Source of the DNA: Heliomarina sp018223035
GTDB lineage: Bacteria; Pseudomonadota; Alphaproteobacteria; Rhodobacterales; Rhodobacteraceae
Direction of reading: 5' to 3'
Assembly: GCA_018223035.1 (NCBI GenBank)
Contig: JAAEZD010000002.1
Span: 248,001-312,000, forward strand
Length of the DNA stretch: 64,000 bases
Shown here: one piece after another, positions 43,620 to 54,100 of the stretch
Position numbering within the stretch: position 1 is the first letter of the stretch
How the letters are laid out: each line of letters opens with the position of its first letter
Program-made: the position numbers and the translations under genes
The notes under the pieces: model-generated
Database searches by the model: none
Told to the model about the DNA's origin: nothing
The model's input: only the letters and a program-made list of their open reading frames with translations

Positions 43620-43810
43620 GTCTCCTCCTCCCCGTCCTCGAACAGCTCCCAGCCTTGCCGCAACAGCCGGATCGCCTCGTGCGCACTCGCGTATCGGCAC
43701 ACCCGCCAGTGTTCGCCTTCTCGCCAGACCGTCTCGGGACCGGACATGAGCCGCGCATCGAGTTCGGCATCGGTAAGGAGTTCCGGCGATATGAGGACGC
43801 GATGACCCAT
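43616..43810 (-). CDS. Hypothetical protein
   Basis: 64 residues: MGHRVLISPELLTDAELDAR, EGEHWRVCRYASAHEAIRLL, ending in an acidic tail. It is the first gene of the five-gene minus-strand operon. No known family. Confidence 0.5.
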   Translation of the reverse strand: MGHRVLISPELLTDAELDARLMSGPETVWREGEHWRVCRYASAHEAIRLLRQGWELFEDGEEET

Positions 43811-44021
43811 GTACCGACGATATCACCCAGCCAGAGCCGGGGCGAGGATAGCGTTGACCATGCGCCAGGCGCCGGCCGCGAAGGTGGCGTCGATGGTGAG
43901 GGTGCGCCGCAGCGCGGCTTCGCCGAACCGGCCGTTCGTCGACCGTGCAGCAGTCGCATCAGTATCCGGATCTGCTGCGACGTCGCCGCAGAACGGGCCA
44001 TCGCGAGAGCTGCCTGATCTA

Positions 44022-44564
44022 TCAGCGCCAGCCGAGCGCAGGAGCGACATGCTTCAGTATCGCCTCGATGACATGCGCGTTGTAGTCGACCCCAGCCTGG
44101 ATTGGGGATCGTCAGCAGTAGCGTGTCCGCCTCGGCGATGCGCTCGTCGCCGGCCAGTTGCGAGGCCAGCCTGTCGGGCTCGTCCGCGTAGCTGCGGCCG
44201 AAGATCGCCCGCGTCTGCGCATCGAGATAGCCGATCTTGTCCTGCCCCTGGTTTCCGCGGCCGAAATAGGCGCGCTCCTCGTCCGACACGAGCGGGAAGA
44301 TGCTGCGGCTGACCGACACCCACGGTGTGCGCGCGCGTGGCCGGCTTCCTTCCACGCGGCGCGATAGGCGCGGATCTGTTCGGCCTGCTGGAAGTGGAAG
44401 GCCTGCCCCGTCTCGTCGTCCTTCCGCGTCGAGCTTTGCAGGTTCATACCCGGCTTCGCCGCCCAGACCGCCGTCGCGTTCGAGCCCGCGCCCCACCAGA
44501 TGCGGTCGCGCAGCCCTTCGGAATGCGGCTCGAGACGCAGAAGGCCCGGCGAGTTGGGAAACAT
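44022..44564 (-). pseudogene. Luciferase-like (LLM) flavin monooxygenase, broken
   Basis: Read through at least two frameshifts: RIWWGAGSNATAVWAAKPGM, FHFQQAEQIRAYRAAWKEAG, TPWVSVSRSIFPLVSDEERA, FGRSYADEPDRLASQL, then VDYNAHVIEAILKHVAPALG with the stop at 44022. This is the C-terminal half of an LLM-class oxidoreductase; the N-terminal half is gone. Downstream, 43811-44021 shows no recognisable product. Confidence 0.65.
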
Positions 44565-44597
44565 CGGGTTCGGATTTTATCCGGGACCGGCGTCGGT

Positions 44598-44708
44598 TCA
44601 GTCGAGCCGGCGGTCGGCGAACTCCGCGATCAGCGCGGCGAGGCGTTCCCCTTCGGTGCGGTCCATCAGGATCGAGAAGTTGTTCGCGGTCTGCGCGACG
44701 TAGTGCTC
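44598..44708 (-). pseudogene. Short unidentified coding remnant
   Basis: The minus strand ends VAQTANNFSILMDRTEGERL, AALIAEFADRRLD stop, with a natural-looking C-terminus. It faces away from the integrase remnant and has no start or preceding domain left. The family is not recognised. Confidence 0.35.
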
Positions 44709-45342
44709 ATGCCCCCTGCCAACCTTCCCGCCATTCGTGCATGTCGATCTGTCTGGAACAAGGGCCGCATCGTCGGCCAGAAACGCCCGCTCCTGCCGAA
44801 ACACGTCTGGGCCATTCGGGTGCGCCTCAAGATCGCGAAACGCGTCAGGGACCTCGCGCTGTTCAATCTGGCGATCGACAGCAAGCTGCGCGGCTGCGAC
44901 CTCGTTCAGCTGAAGGTTGCCGATGTCTTTTCGGCCGGTCAGGTCAAGGAGCGCACGTCGATCACTCAGAGCAAGACGCGGCACCCTGTGCTTTTCGAGA
45001 TCACTGAAGGGACCCGCAAGTCCATCGCCGCATGGCTTGAGGACCCGGCGATGATCGGGTCAGAACACCTCTGGCCTGGACGCTTCCACGAATGGCTGCA
45101 TATTTCGACGCGGCAATACGCCCGGCTCGTCCGCGACTGGGTGAGATCGATCGGCCTCGAGCCGAGTTTATATGGCACCCCATTCCATGCGCCGGACCAA
45201 GGTCGCGCAGATCTACCGCAAGACAGGAAACCTGCGGGCGGTCCAGCTTCTGCTCGGCCATACGAAGATGGACAGCATCGTTCGCTACCTCGGCGTCGAG
45301 CTCGAGGACGCTCTGGCGATATCGGAAGCGGTGGAGATCTGA
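44709..45342 (+). pseudogene. Small tyrosine integrase, frameshifted
   Basis: CRSVWNKGRIVGQKRPLLPK, RDLALFNLAIDSKLRGCDLV, LFEITEGTRKSIAAWLEDPA resemble a compact phage-type integrase. At about 45178 one extra base shifts the frame; the catalytic end continues as SMRRTKVAQIYRKTGNLRAV, LLLGHTKMDSIVRYLGVELE, stop at 45340-45342. All boxes remain after correction (R in KLRGC, SMRRTK, GH, Y in VRYLGV). It is an inactivated second integrase. 45343-45593 holds nothing clear. Confidence 0.75.
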
Positions 45343-45593
45343 CAGGCGGGGCCTTCCCGCAAGGACGGCCCAAAGCCGGCATTGGCCAAGACCACCGTTG
45401 CCGCAGCGCAGCTCCCCTATTCCAGACCTTCATGACACTCCGCAGCATCGCCCAGGGCCCCAAGGTCAGCTCCGCGGACAGAGCACCAGTTCGCTGCGCT
45501 TGCTCGAACGGCCGCTATGGGGTGAATCCAAATTCAAATGGCAAAGCGCCCGATAGGTTGCACCGGGCACTTCTTTCTCAAGTCACCTCGAGA

Positions 45594-46313
45594 TTACTTA
45601 GTAGCGAGGATGTCGAAATTGTGGACGTTTGCCAACACACCGTCGTCCCATCCGCCAGAGACCAATTCTGGAGCCTTTTCATTCAGGAGTCCGGCGACTT
45701 GTCCGGCAAAGTGCGCTTCGCGGCCAGAGTTGTCGGCAAAGATGTCGAAGATAGCAAAGTTGTTCTCGTCAATCTGCAGCGCCGCCCAGAACAATGTCTT
45801 GGGTTCGGTATCTGCGACGATGGGGCCGGCGGCGGTCAGCAAGGCTGCCAATTCGGGGCCTTTACCTGGAGCAGCTTCGAGCTTGATGTAAGTTGCGGTC
45901 GTTGCCGTGTAGAGATCAACCGGCGCCTTTACCGACAGGACATCGGAGTTGTTGATATTCGCGACAACACCGTCGTCCCATCCTCCGTCGACCAGCGCGT
46001 CCGCGTTTTGGTTCAAAGCCGCAGCAACCGCTCCTGAGAAATGAGCGTCGCGTGCTTCTTCATCTGCGAAGATGTCAAAGATTGCGAGCGTATCGTCGGC
46101 TTGCAGAGCAAACCAAAGTACGGTGCCCGGCTCTGTTTCTCGCACGATCGGTGCGGCACCAGCCAGAAACTCCGCGAAGGCTTCGGTCTGGCCTTCGGCG
46201 GCGGGCATGGCGATGTAGCTGGCAGTATGATTTTCCATCGGGTTGTCCTGTGCAGTTGCAGAAGTTGTGATCAGAGCCAGTGCGGCGAATGCCTGAAGGA
46301 CTTGCGTTTTCAT
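45594..46313 (-). CDS. Secreted protein with two tandem ABM-like domains
   Basis: 239 residues. A signal peptide (LQAFAALALITTSATAQ) precedes two similar halves: YIAMPAAEGQTEAFAEFLAG with FALQADDTLAIFDIFADEEA, and YIKLEAAPGKGPELAALLTA with AALQIDENNFAIFDIFADNS. Each ends GGWDDGV.AN..N.D.L. These resemble antibiotic-biosynthesis-monooxygenase or quinol-monooxygenase domains, here exported and duplicated. It is divergent from a LysR gene, its likely regulator. Confidence 0.7.
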   Translation of the reverse strand: MKTQVLQAFAALALITTSATAQDNPMENHTASYIAMPAAEGQTEAFAEFLAGAAPIVRETEPGTVLWFALQADDTLAIFDIFADEEARDAHFSGAVAAALNQNADALVDGGWDDGVVANINNSDVLSVKAPVDLYTATTATYIKLEAAPGKGPELAALLTAAGPIVADTEPKTLFWAALQIDENNFAIFDIFADNSGREAHFAGQVAGLLNEKAPELVSGGWDDGVLANVHNFDILATK

Positions 46314-46473
46314 GCTCGTCTCCCGGTTTGAAGTGCATCGTGGTTGGTTTCGATGCACTCTTGTCCCATGCCGGATGCGTCGGACTCCAATTCCGAAATT
46401 CTATTCTTTGATAGACATGGGCTATCGTAGTTGGTTTGATGGCCTGAACAGGGATGTGACGGAGAATGCGGCG

Positions 46474-47346
46474 ATGGAAATGAACCAGATCAGGTATTTT
46501 CTCGCTCTCTGCGAGCACCGAAACTTTACCCACGCAGCCAGTGCCGCCAATGTCTCCCAACCTTCCTTGACGACTGCGATCAAGAAACTTGAAGACGAGC
46601 TTGGAGGTGAGCTGTTTGTCAGAGACCGTGCGGGATGCAGGCTTACCGCCCTCGGAAAACTCATGCAGCCAAGGTTGCGGAAGGTTCACGATGAGACGCT
46701 ACAGGCTAAGGCAGAAGCGATCCGTCATGTGCGCTTGGAGCGGGTTCCAATCTCTGTCGGTGTCGGCGAAACGATTGGCCACAACAGAATTGCGGCTGCT
46801 ATGGAGCGCACTCGTACACGATTGCCGCAAGCCGAAATCGAATTGATCGTTGCGTCATCCTCTGAGCTTCTTGCCGGGTTGCGGGATTGTGAATTTGACG
46901 TTGTAGTCAGCGCAGAGAAGGTCAGTGAAGACCTCTATCGCATAGACCGTCTCTATGAAGAGGATTACAAGGTCGTGGTGTCAAAGTCGCACCCGTTGTC
47001 TGAACTAAATGCGATTTCTCTTTCGACTCTTGCTGGAACTGATATGCTTGACCGACTAAATTGCGAAATGCGGGATGCTTTGCATGGGACCTGCGCGGAT
47101 CATGGTCACGAACTCTACGCGGCCTATCGGTCAAATCGCGTGGATTGGTTAGTTGAACTCGCGCGGCAAGGGTCAGGTGCGGTGATCCTGCCAGCCACCG
47201 CAATTCCTTCGGACATGGGCCTTGTGTCGAAACCCTTCGATGGTCTTGAAATATCAAGAACTGTTTTGGCTCTTCGATATCGGCACCAAACGACGAGACC
47301 AGAGACAAATGACCTGATCCGTGAGATGATGCGCACGCCAGCGTAG
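46474..47346 (+). CDS. LysR-family regulator
   Basis: 290 residues starting at ATG 46474. EMNQIRYFLALCEHRNFTHA, SAANVSQPSLTTAIKKLEDE is the winged helix; an effector domain follows (VPISVGVGETIGHNRIAAAM). The effector domain contains several Cys (RLNCEMRD, GTCADHG), which might sense redox, but this is speculative. Divergent from the ABM gene at 46313. Confidence 0.87.
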   Translation: MEMNQIRYFLALCEHRNFTHAASAANVSQPSLTTAIKKLEDELGGELFVRDRAGCRLTALGKLMQPRLRKVHDETLQAKAEAIRHVRLERVPISVGVGETIGHNRIAAAMERTRTRLPQAEIELIVASSSELLAGLRDCEFDVVVSAEKVSEDLYRIDRLYEEDYKVVVSKSHPLSELNAISLSTLAGTDMLDRLNCEMRDALHGTCADHGHELYAAYRSNRVDWLVELARQGSGAVILPATAIPSDMGLVSKPFDGLEISRTVLALRYRHQTTRPETNDLIREMMRTPA

Positions 47347-47439
47347 TGAGGTCGGTAACCGACTTTCGCCCATGACCTGCCCCCCGCGAAATCCCTCACC
47401 GTGATGTAGAGTCTGCGCCAACTCTGAAGGAGCAGACAC

Positions 47440-47703
47440 ATGCGAAAGAGCCGTTTCACCGAGGCACAGATTATTGGGATGATCAAAGAGCAAGAGGCCG
47501 GCATGCCGACTGCGGAGGTGTGCCGCAGACACGGTCTAAGCACGGCGACATTTTACAAGCTGAAGGCCAAGTATGGCGGGATGGAAGTGTCCGAGGCGGC
47601 CAGGCTGAAGGCGCTCGAAGACGAGAACGCCAAGCTCAAACGCCTGCTGGCCGATACCATGCTCGACAACGTCGTGCTGAAAGACTTGCTGGGAAAGAGC
47701 TGA
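47440..47703 (+). CDS. IS3-family transposase orfA
   Basis: 87 residues: MRKSRFTEAQIIGMIKEQEA, CRRHGLSTATFYKLKAKYGG (helix-turn-helix), then a leucine zipper (LKALEDENAKLKRLLADTML). Intact. In IS3 elements OrfA binds the ends and regulates; OrfAB made by -1 frameshift is the transposase. Confidence 0.93.
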   Translation: MRKSRFTEAQIIGMIKEQEAGMPTAEVCRRHGLSTATFYKLKAKYGGMEVSEAARLKALEDENAKLKRLLADTMLDNVVLKDLLGKS

Positions 47704-48597
47704 CGACATTGACGAAGCGGCGAGACGCGGCGCTCCGGGTGATGCGGGATCATGACATCTCGCAGCGCAGAGCCTGCAAGTTGGTTGGTGTCGATCCAAA
47801 GACAGTCCGGCGAGAACGCCGGCCGGACTGTGCCGAGATCCGCAAGGAGATGCAGGAGATCGCCGGCAAGCGACGTCGGTTCGGCTATCGCCGGATTGGC
47901 GTCCTGCTGGAACGCAAGGGCATGATCATGAACCACAAGAAACTTTACCGGATTTACCGGGAAGAGGGACTGTCAGTGAAGCGACGACGTGGCCGGAAGC
48001 GCGCGCGGAACAAGGACGCCGATGCCTTCAGCGGCATGCGTCAACGCGCGCTGGTCCTTGGACTTCGTGTCCGACAGCTTCGGCGCCTCGCGGAAGTTCC
48101 GGATTCTGGCGGTGATCGACGACTGCACCCGGGAATGCCTGTGCCTTGTCGCAGACACCAGCCTCTCCGGCGCACGGGTTGCTCGGGAACTGAGCGCCCT
48201 GATCAGGGTCTACGGCATGCCCGGCTGCATTGTCAGCGACAATGGAACCGAGTTCACCAGTCGTGCCATCTTGAAATGGGCCGACGAGAACGAGGTGCCG
48301 TGGCACTACATCGATCCGGGTAAGCCCCAGCAGAATGCGTTCATCGAAAGCTTCAATGGCAGCCTGCGAGACGAGCTGCTGAACGAGGAACTCTTCGACA
48401 GTCTGGGCGATGCGCGGCGGAAGCTGGCCCTGTGGCGCTACGACTACAACGCGGTCAGACCGCACTCTTCGCTGGGCAACCAGACCCCGCAACAAGCGCG
48501 CCGAGCGCTTGAGCAATTTGAGGGCTCCGCGCCCGCCGCGCTTGCGTCCGACGAGGCGCACGAATACCAAAGTCCAACCAGCAGACCCTCGTTATGA
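47697..48597 (+). pseudogene. IS3-family transposase orfB, frameshifted
   Basis: The first part (DHDISQRRACKLVGVDPKTV, RRFGYRRIGVLLERKGM) lies in the -1 frame of orfA as expected. Near 48000, in a GCGCGCGCGG run, it must shift by one base to reach the catalytic part: RWSLDFVSDSFGASRKFRIL, CIVSDNGTEFTSRAILKWAD, QQNAFIESFNGSLRDELLNE. The DDE residues survive but the gene is split, so the copy is probably inactive unless trans-complemented. Confidence 0.82.
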
Positions 48598-48827
48598 ATG
48601 AGGGACCCGCAGGGGGCAGGTCACCCATAGTGCAGCATTCGTCACTTTGGGCTCGAGGCGGTCATGCGGCGGCGCAGAACAAACCTCGATCTTGCTCCGC
48701 TCCGAGTGTCGGCTTCCACCTTTTGTCGGTGATCGGATCGTCGCCGCAGCGAATGTCGGCTCCCCGCCCCTCGTGCCTGCGGTTAATCCCATTCGAGACC
48801 GGCCCTTCTCGCTCGGGTAAAACGTCT

Positions 48828-49126
48828 GGGTGACCGGCGCTGGCCTTGCATGCATTTCCGGAGCCGTGCTGGCAAACGGGATCGCGACGCCGGTTGCGCT
48901 TCAGACCGGGGCACCGGAAGAGGTCAGGGGCCGGGTGCCGGCGCTCTGCACGATGGCCTTCAGAGGGCTGCCCGCACTCGGCGCAGTCGTGTTTGGACTG
49001 CTTGGCGCATTCGTCCCGTTGCGGGCGACATTCTCGGTTCTCGGCCTCGTCGTTCTCACGATCGCCGTGGTGTCCCTCAGAGTTCTCCGTTCACGCATGT
49101 GTCTGGAGTCGCGTTCCTCACCCTGA
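48828..49126 (+). pseudogene. MFS transporter C-terminal fragment
   Basis: VTGAGLACISGAVLANGIAT, PVALQTGAPEEVRGRVPALC, TMAFRGLPALGAVVFGLLGA resemble the last helices of an MFS exporter. No start codon or earlier helices remain. It lies downstream of the IS3 element. 48624-48827 and 49127-49372 show no gene. Confidence 0.55.
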
Positions 49127-49262
49127 GCCCGGCAACCGGAAGGATCGAGAGACGTGCATCGCGCACTCCCTGACGTGCTCTTCGCAGCATAACGATTGCA
49201 GCCCGATCACAAAGTCTGGCGGCTCAGCGGTGACCGCCATCCCAGGCGCACGTTAGACCCGC

Positions 49263-49294
49263 CCTGAAAGACAGGCAGGCAGACAGCCTGTCGG
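49263..49294. repeat. Repeat with hairpin flanking the helicase-PLD operon (left)
   Basis: CCTGAAAGACAGGCAGGCAG starts a block containing GACAGGC (49270-49276) paired with GCCTGTC (49286-49292). A similar block begins at 55241, about 6 kb away, on the other side of the operon. It may act as terminator for the operon, since it lies just past the PLD stop. Confidence 0.5.
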
Positions 49295-49372
49295 AACGAT
49301 GGGTCTTGCAGATCCCGGACCACAGCCTCAAAGGGCTACCGCGCTACGGCACAGTGACGAGGACGACCCCGC

Positions 49373-51157
49373 TCACCGGCGCCCAGTTCCACTTGCCCCG
49401 GTGCCGCGATCGAGAACCCGCTCCTCCAGGATTGACTGCAAGAGATCCGCCACCGCCCGACCGTGAAGGTGGAGTCCGATCTCGTCGAGTGGTTTGTCCT
49501 CGGAGGCGGTCTGCGACCCCCAGTTGAAGCTCGTCACGACGATATCGTCATGGTCCCATAGCAGGGCCTTGCCGTGGAGCATCGCATCCCGTCTTTGGAC
49601 CTTTCGAAGGTCGACACCCTCTCCGACCATCTCCCAGGCAGCGCGCAAATCGCGCTTCTTCGCCTCTCCGGAAGGCACTGAATAGAGTGCCTGAACGGTC
49701 TCAATGCGCTCAGACGCCACCTGGGCCGGATCGAAGACATTCTGGATCATGGGAGACCCCATCTTGTGGGTCATCACCACCAAGCGTTCTTCTGCATCAT
49801 GAGCGGCGCGTCGAAGCAGCGGCAGGTGATCGGGCGCGGCGAGGATGCGAAGGGTTACAGGGATCGCACCCTCCGTCGGGTCGGCGTCGATCAGCCCTCC
49901 AGACTTCAACTTCAATGCTGTTCGCATTGCCTGCATCGCATCGCGCGAGTCGCGGGCCGTCGGCACCGCTGCGGTGATGGCTCCGAAGAGATCGAGGCAG
50001 CCGGCGACAGCGCGGTCGCGCAGCTCGATCGAGAGCTCGTGAGCGCGAAAAGGCGATTGGAGCCAGTTGCAGGACCCCAGCAATGCACGAGCGCCATCGC
50101 TGCCGTCGTCAGCGACGACGATCTTTGCGTGGCTGTGCACCGGTTCGAGATGGGTTGCGACGCCCGCGCCGGCCGCCCGTAACCTGGTTTGGAGCTCCGC
50201 CATCGCCCGCGTGTGCTTGCGCTCTTCGTCGAGAGAAGAGCCGAAGAAGAGGTGGACCCGGACCCCGCGCCGAACGGCACGCTCCAGGGCGGCCCAGACA
50301 CGATCCTGTCCATGCCTGGCTTTCGCGTCGTCCTGCGCGGCAACGAAGGTCGAGAGCACGAAGACATCGCTGCGCGCTGCGTCCACAACTTCCTCGAGGC
50401 GGGCAAGGTGATCGCCGCCGCCAACCAGGATCTGATCCCGCACTAAAGTCGTCTCGATCGGTGCATCGAGACAAGCCGGTCGCGCCGGCTGGCTGGGTCG
50501 GGCGTCTGGAAGACGACCAGAGGCGAGATGCTCGCGGACCGCCTCACGCAGCGCATCGCTCGCGCCTTCGGGAAGCGCACCATCCCGAGCACGGTCGAGA
50601 TCAAGGTGAATGAACCGCTTCTCGATCAAGGAGTGGTTGGCGCGCACCATGGCGAAGACCTCGCCGGGACGCAGCGACGAACTCAACAGATGGCGCACGC
50701 GTTCTTCCATAGACGAATCTGTCTCTGCCTCATCGTCGTCCGGAAAGTCGATGATCGTCGCCCCTTTTGGGATCTTCTTCAGCGACTTGATCACCACCTC
50801 GCGACCGCGAAACACCGAGCCACCCAGCTTGTCGAAGACGAGGCTCACCGTCATCTCGCGGCGCTGCGCCCGCTCAGGGAGCGATCGGCCGGCCAGCAGG
50901 TGGGCGCGCGCGGCATCGGTCATCGCAAGCGCGGGTTCGGGCGCGATGCGAACCTCGATCAACCCGAACCGCATCAGCCGGCTCACTGCCGCTTCCGCCA
51001 CCTGACGGGGAATGCCAAGTTCAACCGCCACCGAGGCGCTCGTCCCCGGTCTCTCACGCAAGGCGAGAAGCACCTCCTCTTCGACGGGACTCCAGCCCCA
51101 TCGACGCTCGATGATGGCACGTGCACGATACCAGACCGCGGGGATCAGCAGCGTCAT
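49373..51157 (-). CDS. Winged-helix plus phospholipase D-like protein (defence candidate)
   Basis: 594 residues. N-terminal winged helix (EEEVLLALRERPGTSASVAV, GIPRQVAEAAVSRLMRFGL). Two HKD half-sites: H343/K345/D350 in HSHAKIVVAD with GSCNW, and H528/K530/D535 in HGKALLWD with SFNWGSQ. Two HKD motifs in one chain make a complete PLD-type active site; in defence proteins these are often nucleases. It overlaps the helicase gene by 4 bp (ATGA), so the two act together. Confidence 0.8.
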   Translation of the reverse strand: MTLLIPAVWYRARAIIERRWGWSPVEEEVLLALRERPGTSASVAVELGIPRQVAEAAVSRLMRFGLIEVRIAPEPALAMTDAARAHLLAGRSLPERAQRREMTVSLVFDKLGGSVFRGREVVIKSLKKIPKGATIIDFPDDDEAETDSSMEERVRHLLSSSLRPGEVFAMVRANHSLIEKRFIHLDLDRARDGALPEGASDALREAVREHLASGRLPDARPSQPARPACLDAPIETTLVRDQILVGGGDHLARLEEVVDAARSDVFVLSTFVAAQDDAKARHGQDRVWAALERAVRRGVRVHLFFGSSLDEERKHTRAMAELQTRLRAAGAGVATHLEPVHSHAKIVVADDGSDGARALLGSCNWLQSPFRAHELSIELRDRAVAGCLDLFGAITAAVPTARDSRDAMQAMRTALKLKSGGLIDADPTEGAIPVTLRILAAPDHLPLLRRAAHDAEERLVVMTHKMGSPMIQNVFDPAQVASERIETVQALYSVPSGEAKKRDLRAAWEMVGEGVDLRKVQRRDAMLHGKALLWDHDDIVVTSFNWGSQTASEDKPLDEIGLHLHGRAVADLLQSILEERVLDRGTGASGTGRR

Positions 51158-54100
51158 TGAACCACCTTCCCGTCCTCACCGCAGGCGATGATCGCCGCCG
51201 TGGGAACCGTGTCCGGGTCGTCCGGCGCCGCCATCAGGTCGATCCGTCTCATCAATGCCCTTAGGAACTCGAGGTCATGTCCGGACCCGCGTCCGGGTTC
51301 GGACCATTTGACCGCGTTCTTGAGGAAACCGGTCGATGTTACGAGCACGAGCTTGTGCTTCGCGCGGCTGAGCAAAACGTTCATGCGCCTTCGGTCCCCG
51401 AGGATACCGAGTGCATGCCTGCCCATCTTTTGATTATTGCGCACGGTGCTCACCACTACCAAGTCGGCCTCACCTCCCTGGAAGCTGTCGATCGTCTGAA
51501 CGAACACACCGTCGCCTTTGGGGCTGGCGAACCCATTTAAGAGCCCGGTTTCACGATCGACGCGCGGGGCCACGCGTGCGTGGAGGATGCGGCATTGCGC
51601 CGTATAGGGCGACAGGATCGCGAGCGTTGGAGTAGCGCCATTTGCAGGACCCAGCCGGTCAAGGGTCTCGGATAGTGCTATGGCCTCGGCCCGGTTGCAG
51701 GGCGAAGTGCCGTCGAAAGTCTCGAACGCATCCACCCGGGCCCGGCTCAACGACGGCAGGTCGAACAGGACGACCGGGGCTGACAGCGCACCGCTGACCG
51801 GAGTAATCGGACTTGGGCGGTCCGCAATACGATCCACCGTTGTCAGCTGCCCACCGTAGAACGTGTCGGAAACCAGGCCGCAGATAGCAGGATGCATGCG
51901 GCTCTGTTCGGTGAGCATCGAGACCGGCCCGCCCCGGCCAGAGGGCATCTCCTCTGTCGCCTCGGCAATCTCGCGGAAGGGCTGTTCCAGTCGAAGCGCT
52001 GCCCCGAGTGCGTCGGCGCGGAGGATCGGATCGCTTGCCAAGGCCTTGAGCGACATCCCGACTGCGTCCGGGAGGTCGGACACAGCGTCGATCAGCTCCG
52101 GAGCGTCGGCGAGCAGCGCTTCACCAGCATCCTCGCGATAGAGTCTTGCCTTGCGCTCGGCATCGAACGGCGCGAGCTGACGGTGGTCGCCGATCAGGAC
52201 CCGGCGCGCCCCCAGAAGCAGCGGGCCGATGAGTTCCGAGCCACTCGCCCGTGCAGCCTCTTCCACGATCACCCAGTCGAATTGCTCGCCCTCGGCGACC
52301 ATCTCTTCGATCACGGAGGAATTCGCCGTCGCCAGCGTCACGTCTGCGCTGCGCAGGATCAGGTGCTCCGTGTCCCGCAAGATCGCCTCTCCCTCAGGGT
52401 CCAGATCGCCTTCGGGACCGGACCCGCGCAGGACACGCTCGACCGCTTCTCGCCGCCGGCGCGAAAGAGGGCTCGCATCACCAAGCACGAAGGCATCCAG
52501 AAGAGTGCGCGCCTGGTCTCGAAGCTGTGTTTCACCCAGATCCGCCGCGGGGCGCTCGATGCGCACCACGATCGGGTCGCGCTCCGCCTGCGTGAAATGC
52601 TCACGCAGCGTGCGTTCCATCTCCGCAAGTGCCTCGTGGTTCTGCGCCGCAATGAGGACGCGCGCGGTCGGATGGGAAGATAGGATGCTGCTGACCAGAC
52701 GGGATACGAGGAATGTCTTTCCGACGCCCGGGGGACCGACAACCAGGTCGATCGAGTGGCCGCGGCAGATCGCTTCCCACGCATCGGACTTTGAGGGGTC
52801 GAGTTCTTCAGGCGGAGCGCCCGGCGCCGCCATGGCGTGAAGTGCGGGGTCAAGTCCGACGCTCTGCGGGCTTCCGATCGCGCGGAGGAGATCAAGGTTG
52901 TCTCTGGCCGTGACGACATGCCGAAGTCGCCGGCGGATCTGCGTCTCGGCGCCCCGGTCCGGTCGCGGCCGCAACAGCACGTGCGCCTCCACGGGCAAGC
53001 TTCCCTCATGCCGAAACACGTAGAGCCGCCGCCCGCCTTCATCGACGATGTCCTCGAGTGACAACTTCGGCGCAGTAGGGCCGAGTGTCAGCGCGTCCGA
53101 CACCGTCAGCGTCCATTCCACACTGCCGTCATCGCGCAGCATCTCTCGTTGCAGTTCGGCTGCCGCCTCCATGCGCCCGAACCTGGCTCGCCAGCGATCG
53201 CGCTCCGCATCCGTGCGCGCCGCAACCCGAACAAGGCCGGTCTCGGGGGCATCGACAATCTCGGCCGGATAGTGGTGTAGCCGTCCTTCGAGAAGCGACG
53301 CGACCTCAATCAGGACCAGTGCGTGCCATTCGACCGGATCGACGGAGTTCAGCACCGTCGTCTTGTCCGCACCCACCGATGCCCAAGCCATAGCCCCGCC
53401 GCCAGTCCGTGCGACGCGGTCTCGCGCCTCGTGAAGGTCGCGCGCGACATGCACCCGTGCGTCGATCGGTTCGGAGTCAATCGCGCCATCACCCGGGCCG
53501 CGCACTCTGCATCCCGTGATGCGACCGATCCGTTCGTCTTCGGTGAGAGGGCGGACATCATAGACCGCGCGCTGACTGAAGACGTGGATCGTGCCGTCGC
53601 GCCGGCCTGGATTGCGCCAGGCCTGCGGTGCCTCCGCGGTCAGATCATCCTGGACGAATGCCAGCAGCGCGTCCGCATCCGCAGCGGCTATAAGACTTTG
53701 CGTCAAGGCGGGCACATCGCGCCGCAGGAGATCGCGCCCTGGTGCCACCACCAATTCATACCGGCCGCTTGAGCCCACTCGCTCCAGTTCCGAGCATAGC
53801 TCCTCGATTTCGACAGCCAGAGCCTCCCCCTCGATGAGAGCGAACTGCGGCGGCGCCCGGAGGCGATCGAGCAATCGCTGCTCCGGCGGTAGGAGCGCCG
53901 TCCCGTCCGCGTTGTTCTGGCGCAGGAGGCCCGCGGCGACGCTTCCGAGATCGCGCCAATCCTGGCCGTGCGAGACGACGGTGCCCGGACGAAGGAGGCC
54001 CGCGCCTCCGCTGTTGAGCGAGCCGACATGGATGCAGCCTTCGTAGCCACCGAGTTTCAACTCCAGAGGCTCCACGCTGGCCGTGAAGACGGCGCCATCT

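Larger units (their letters stand above)
47373..48623 (+). mobile_element. IS3-family insertion sequence (IS407-like), 1251 bp
   Basis: Terminal inverted repeats: left TGACCTGCCCCCCGCGAAAT, right end reads TGACCTGCCCCCTGCGGGTC on the opposite strand. CCCA flanks both sides (47369-47372 and 48624-48627), a 4-bp target duplication as for the IS407 group. It carries orfA and a frameshifted orfB. The fresh ends suggest a recent insertion. Confidence 0.88.

Noticed and set aside
44325..46037. 570-codon plus-strand frame
   Set aside because: It joins the broken integrase to antisense of the luciferase-like remnant and of the ABM gene; only 44709 to about 45178 resembles a real protein.
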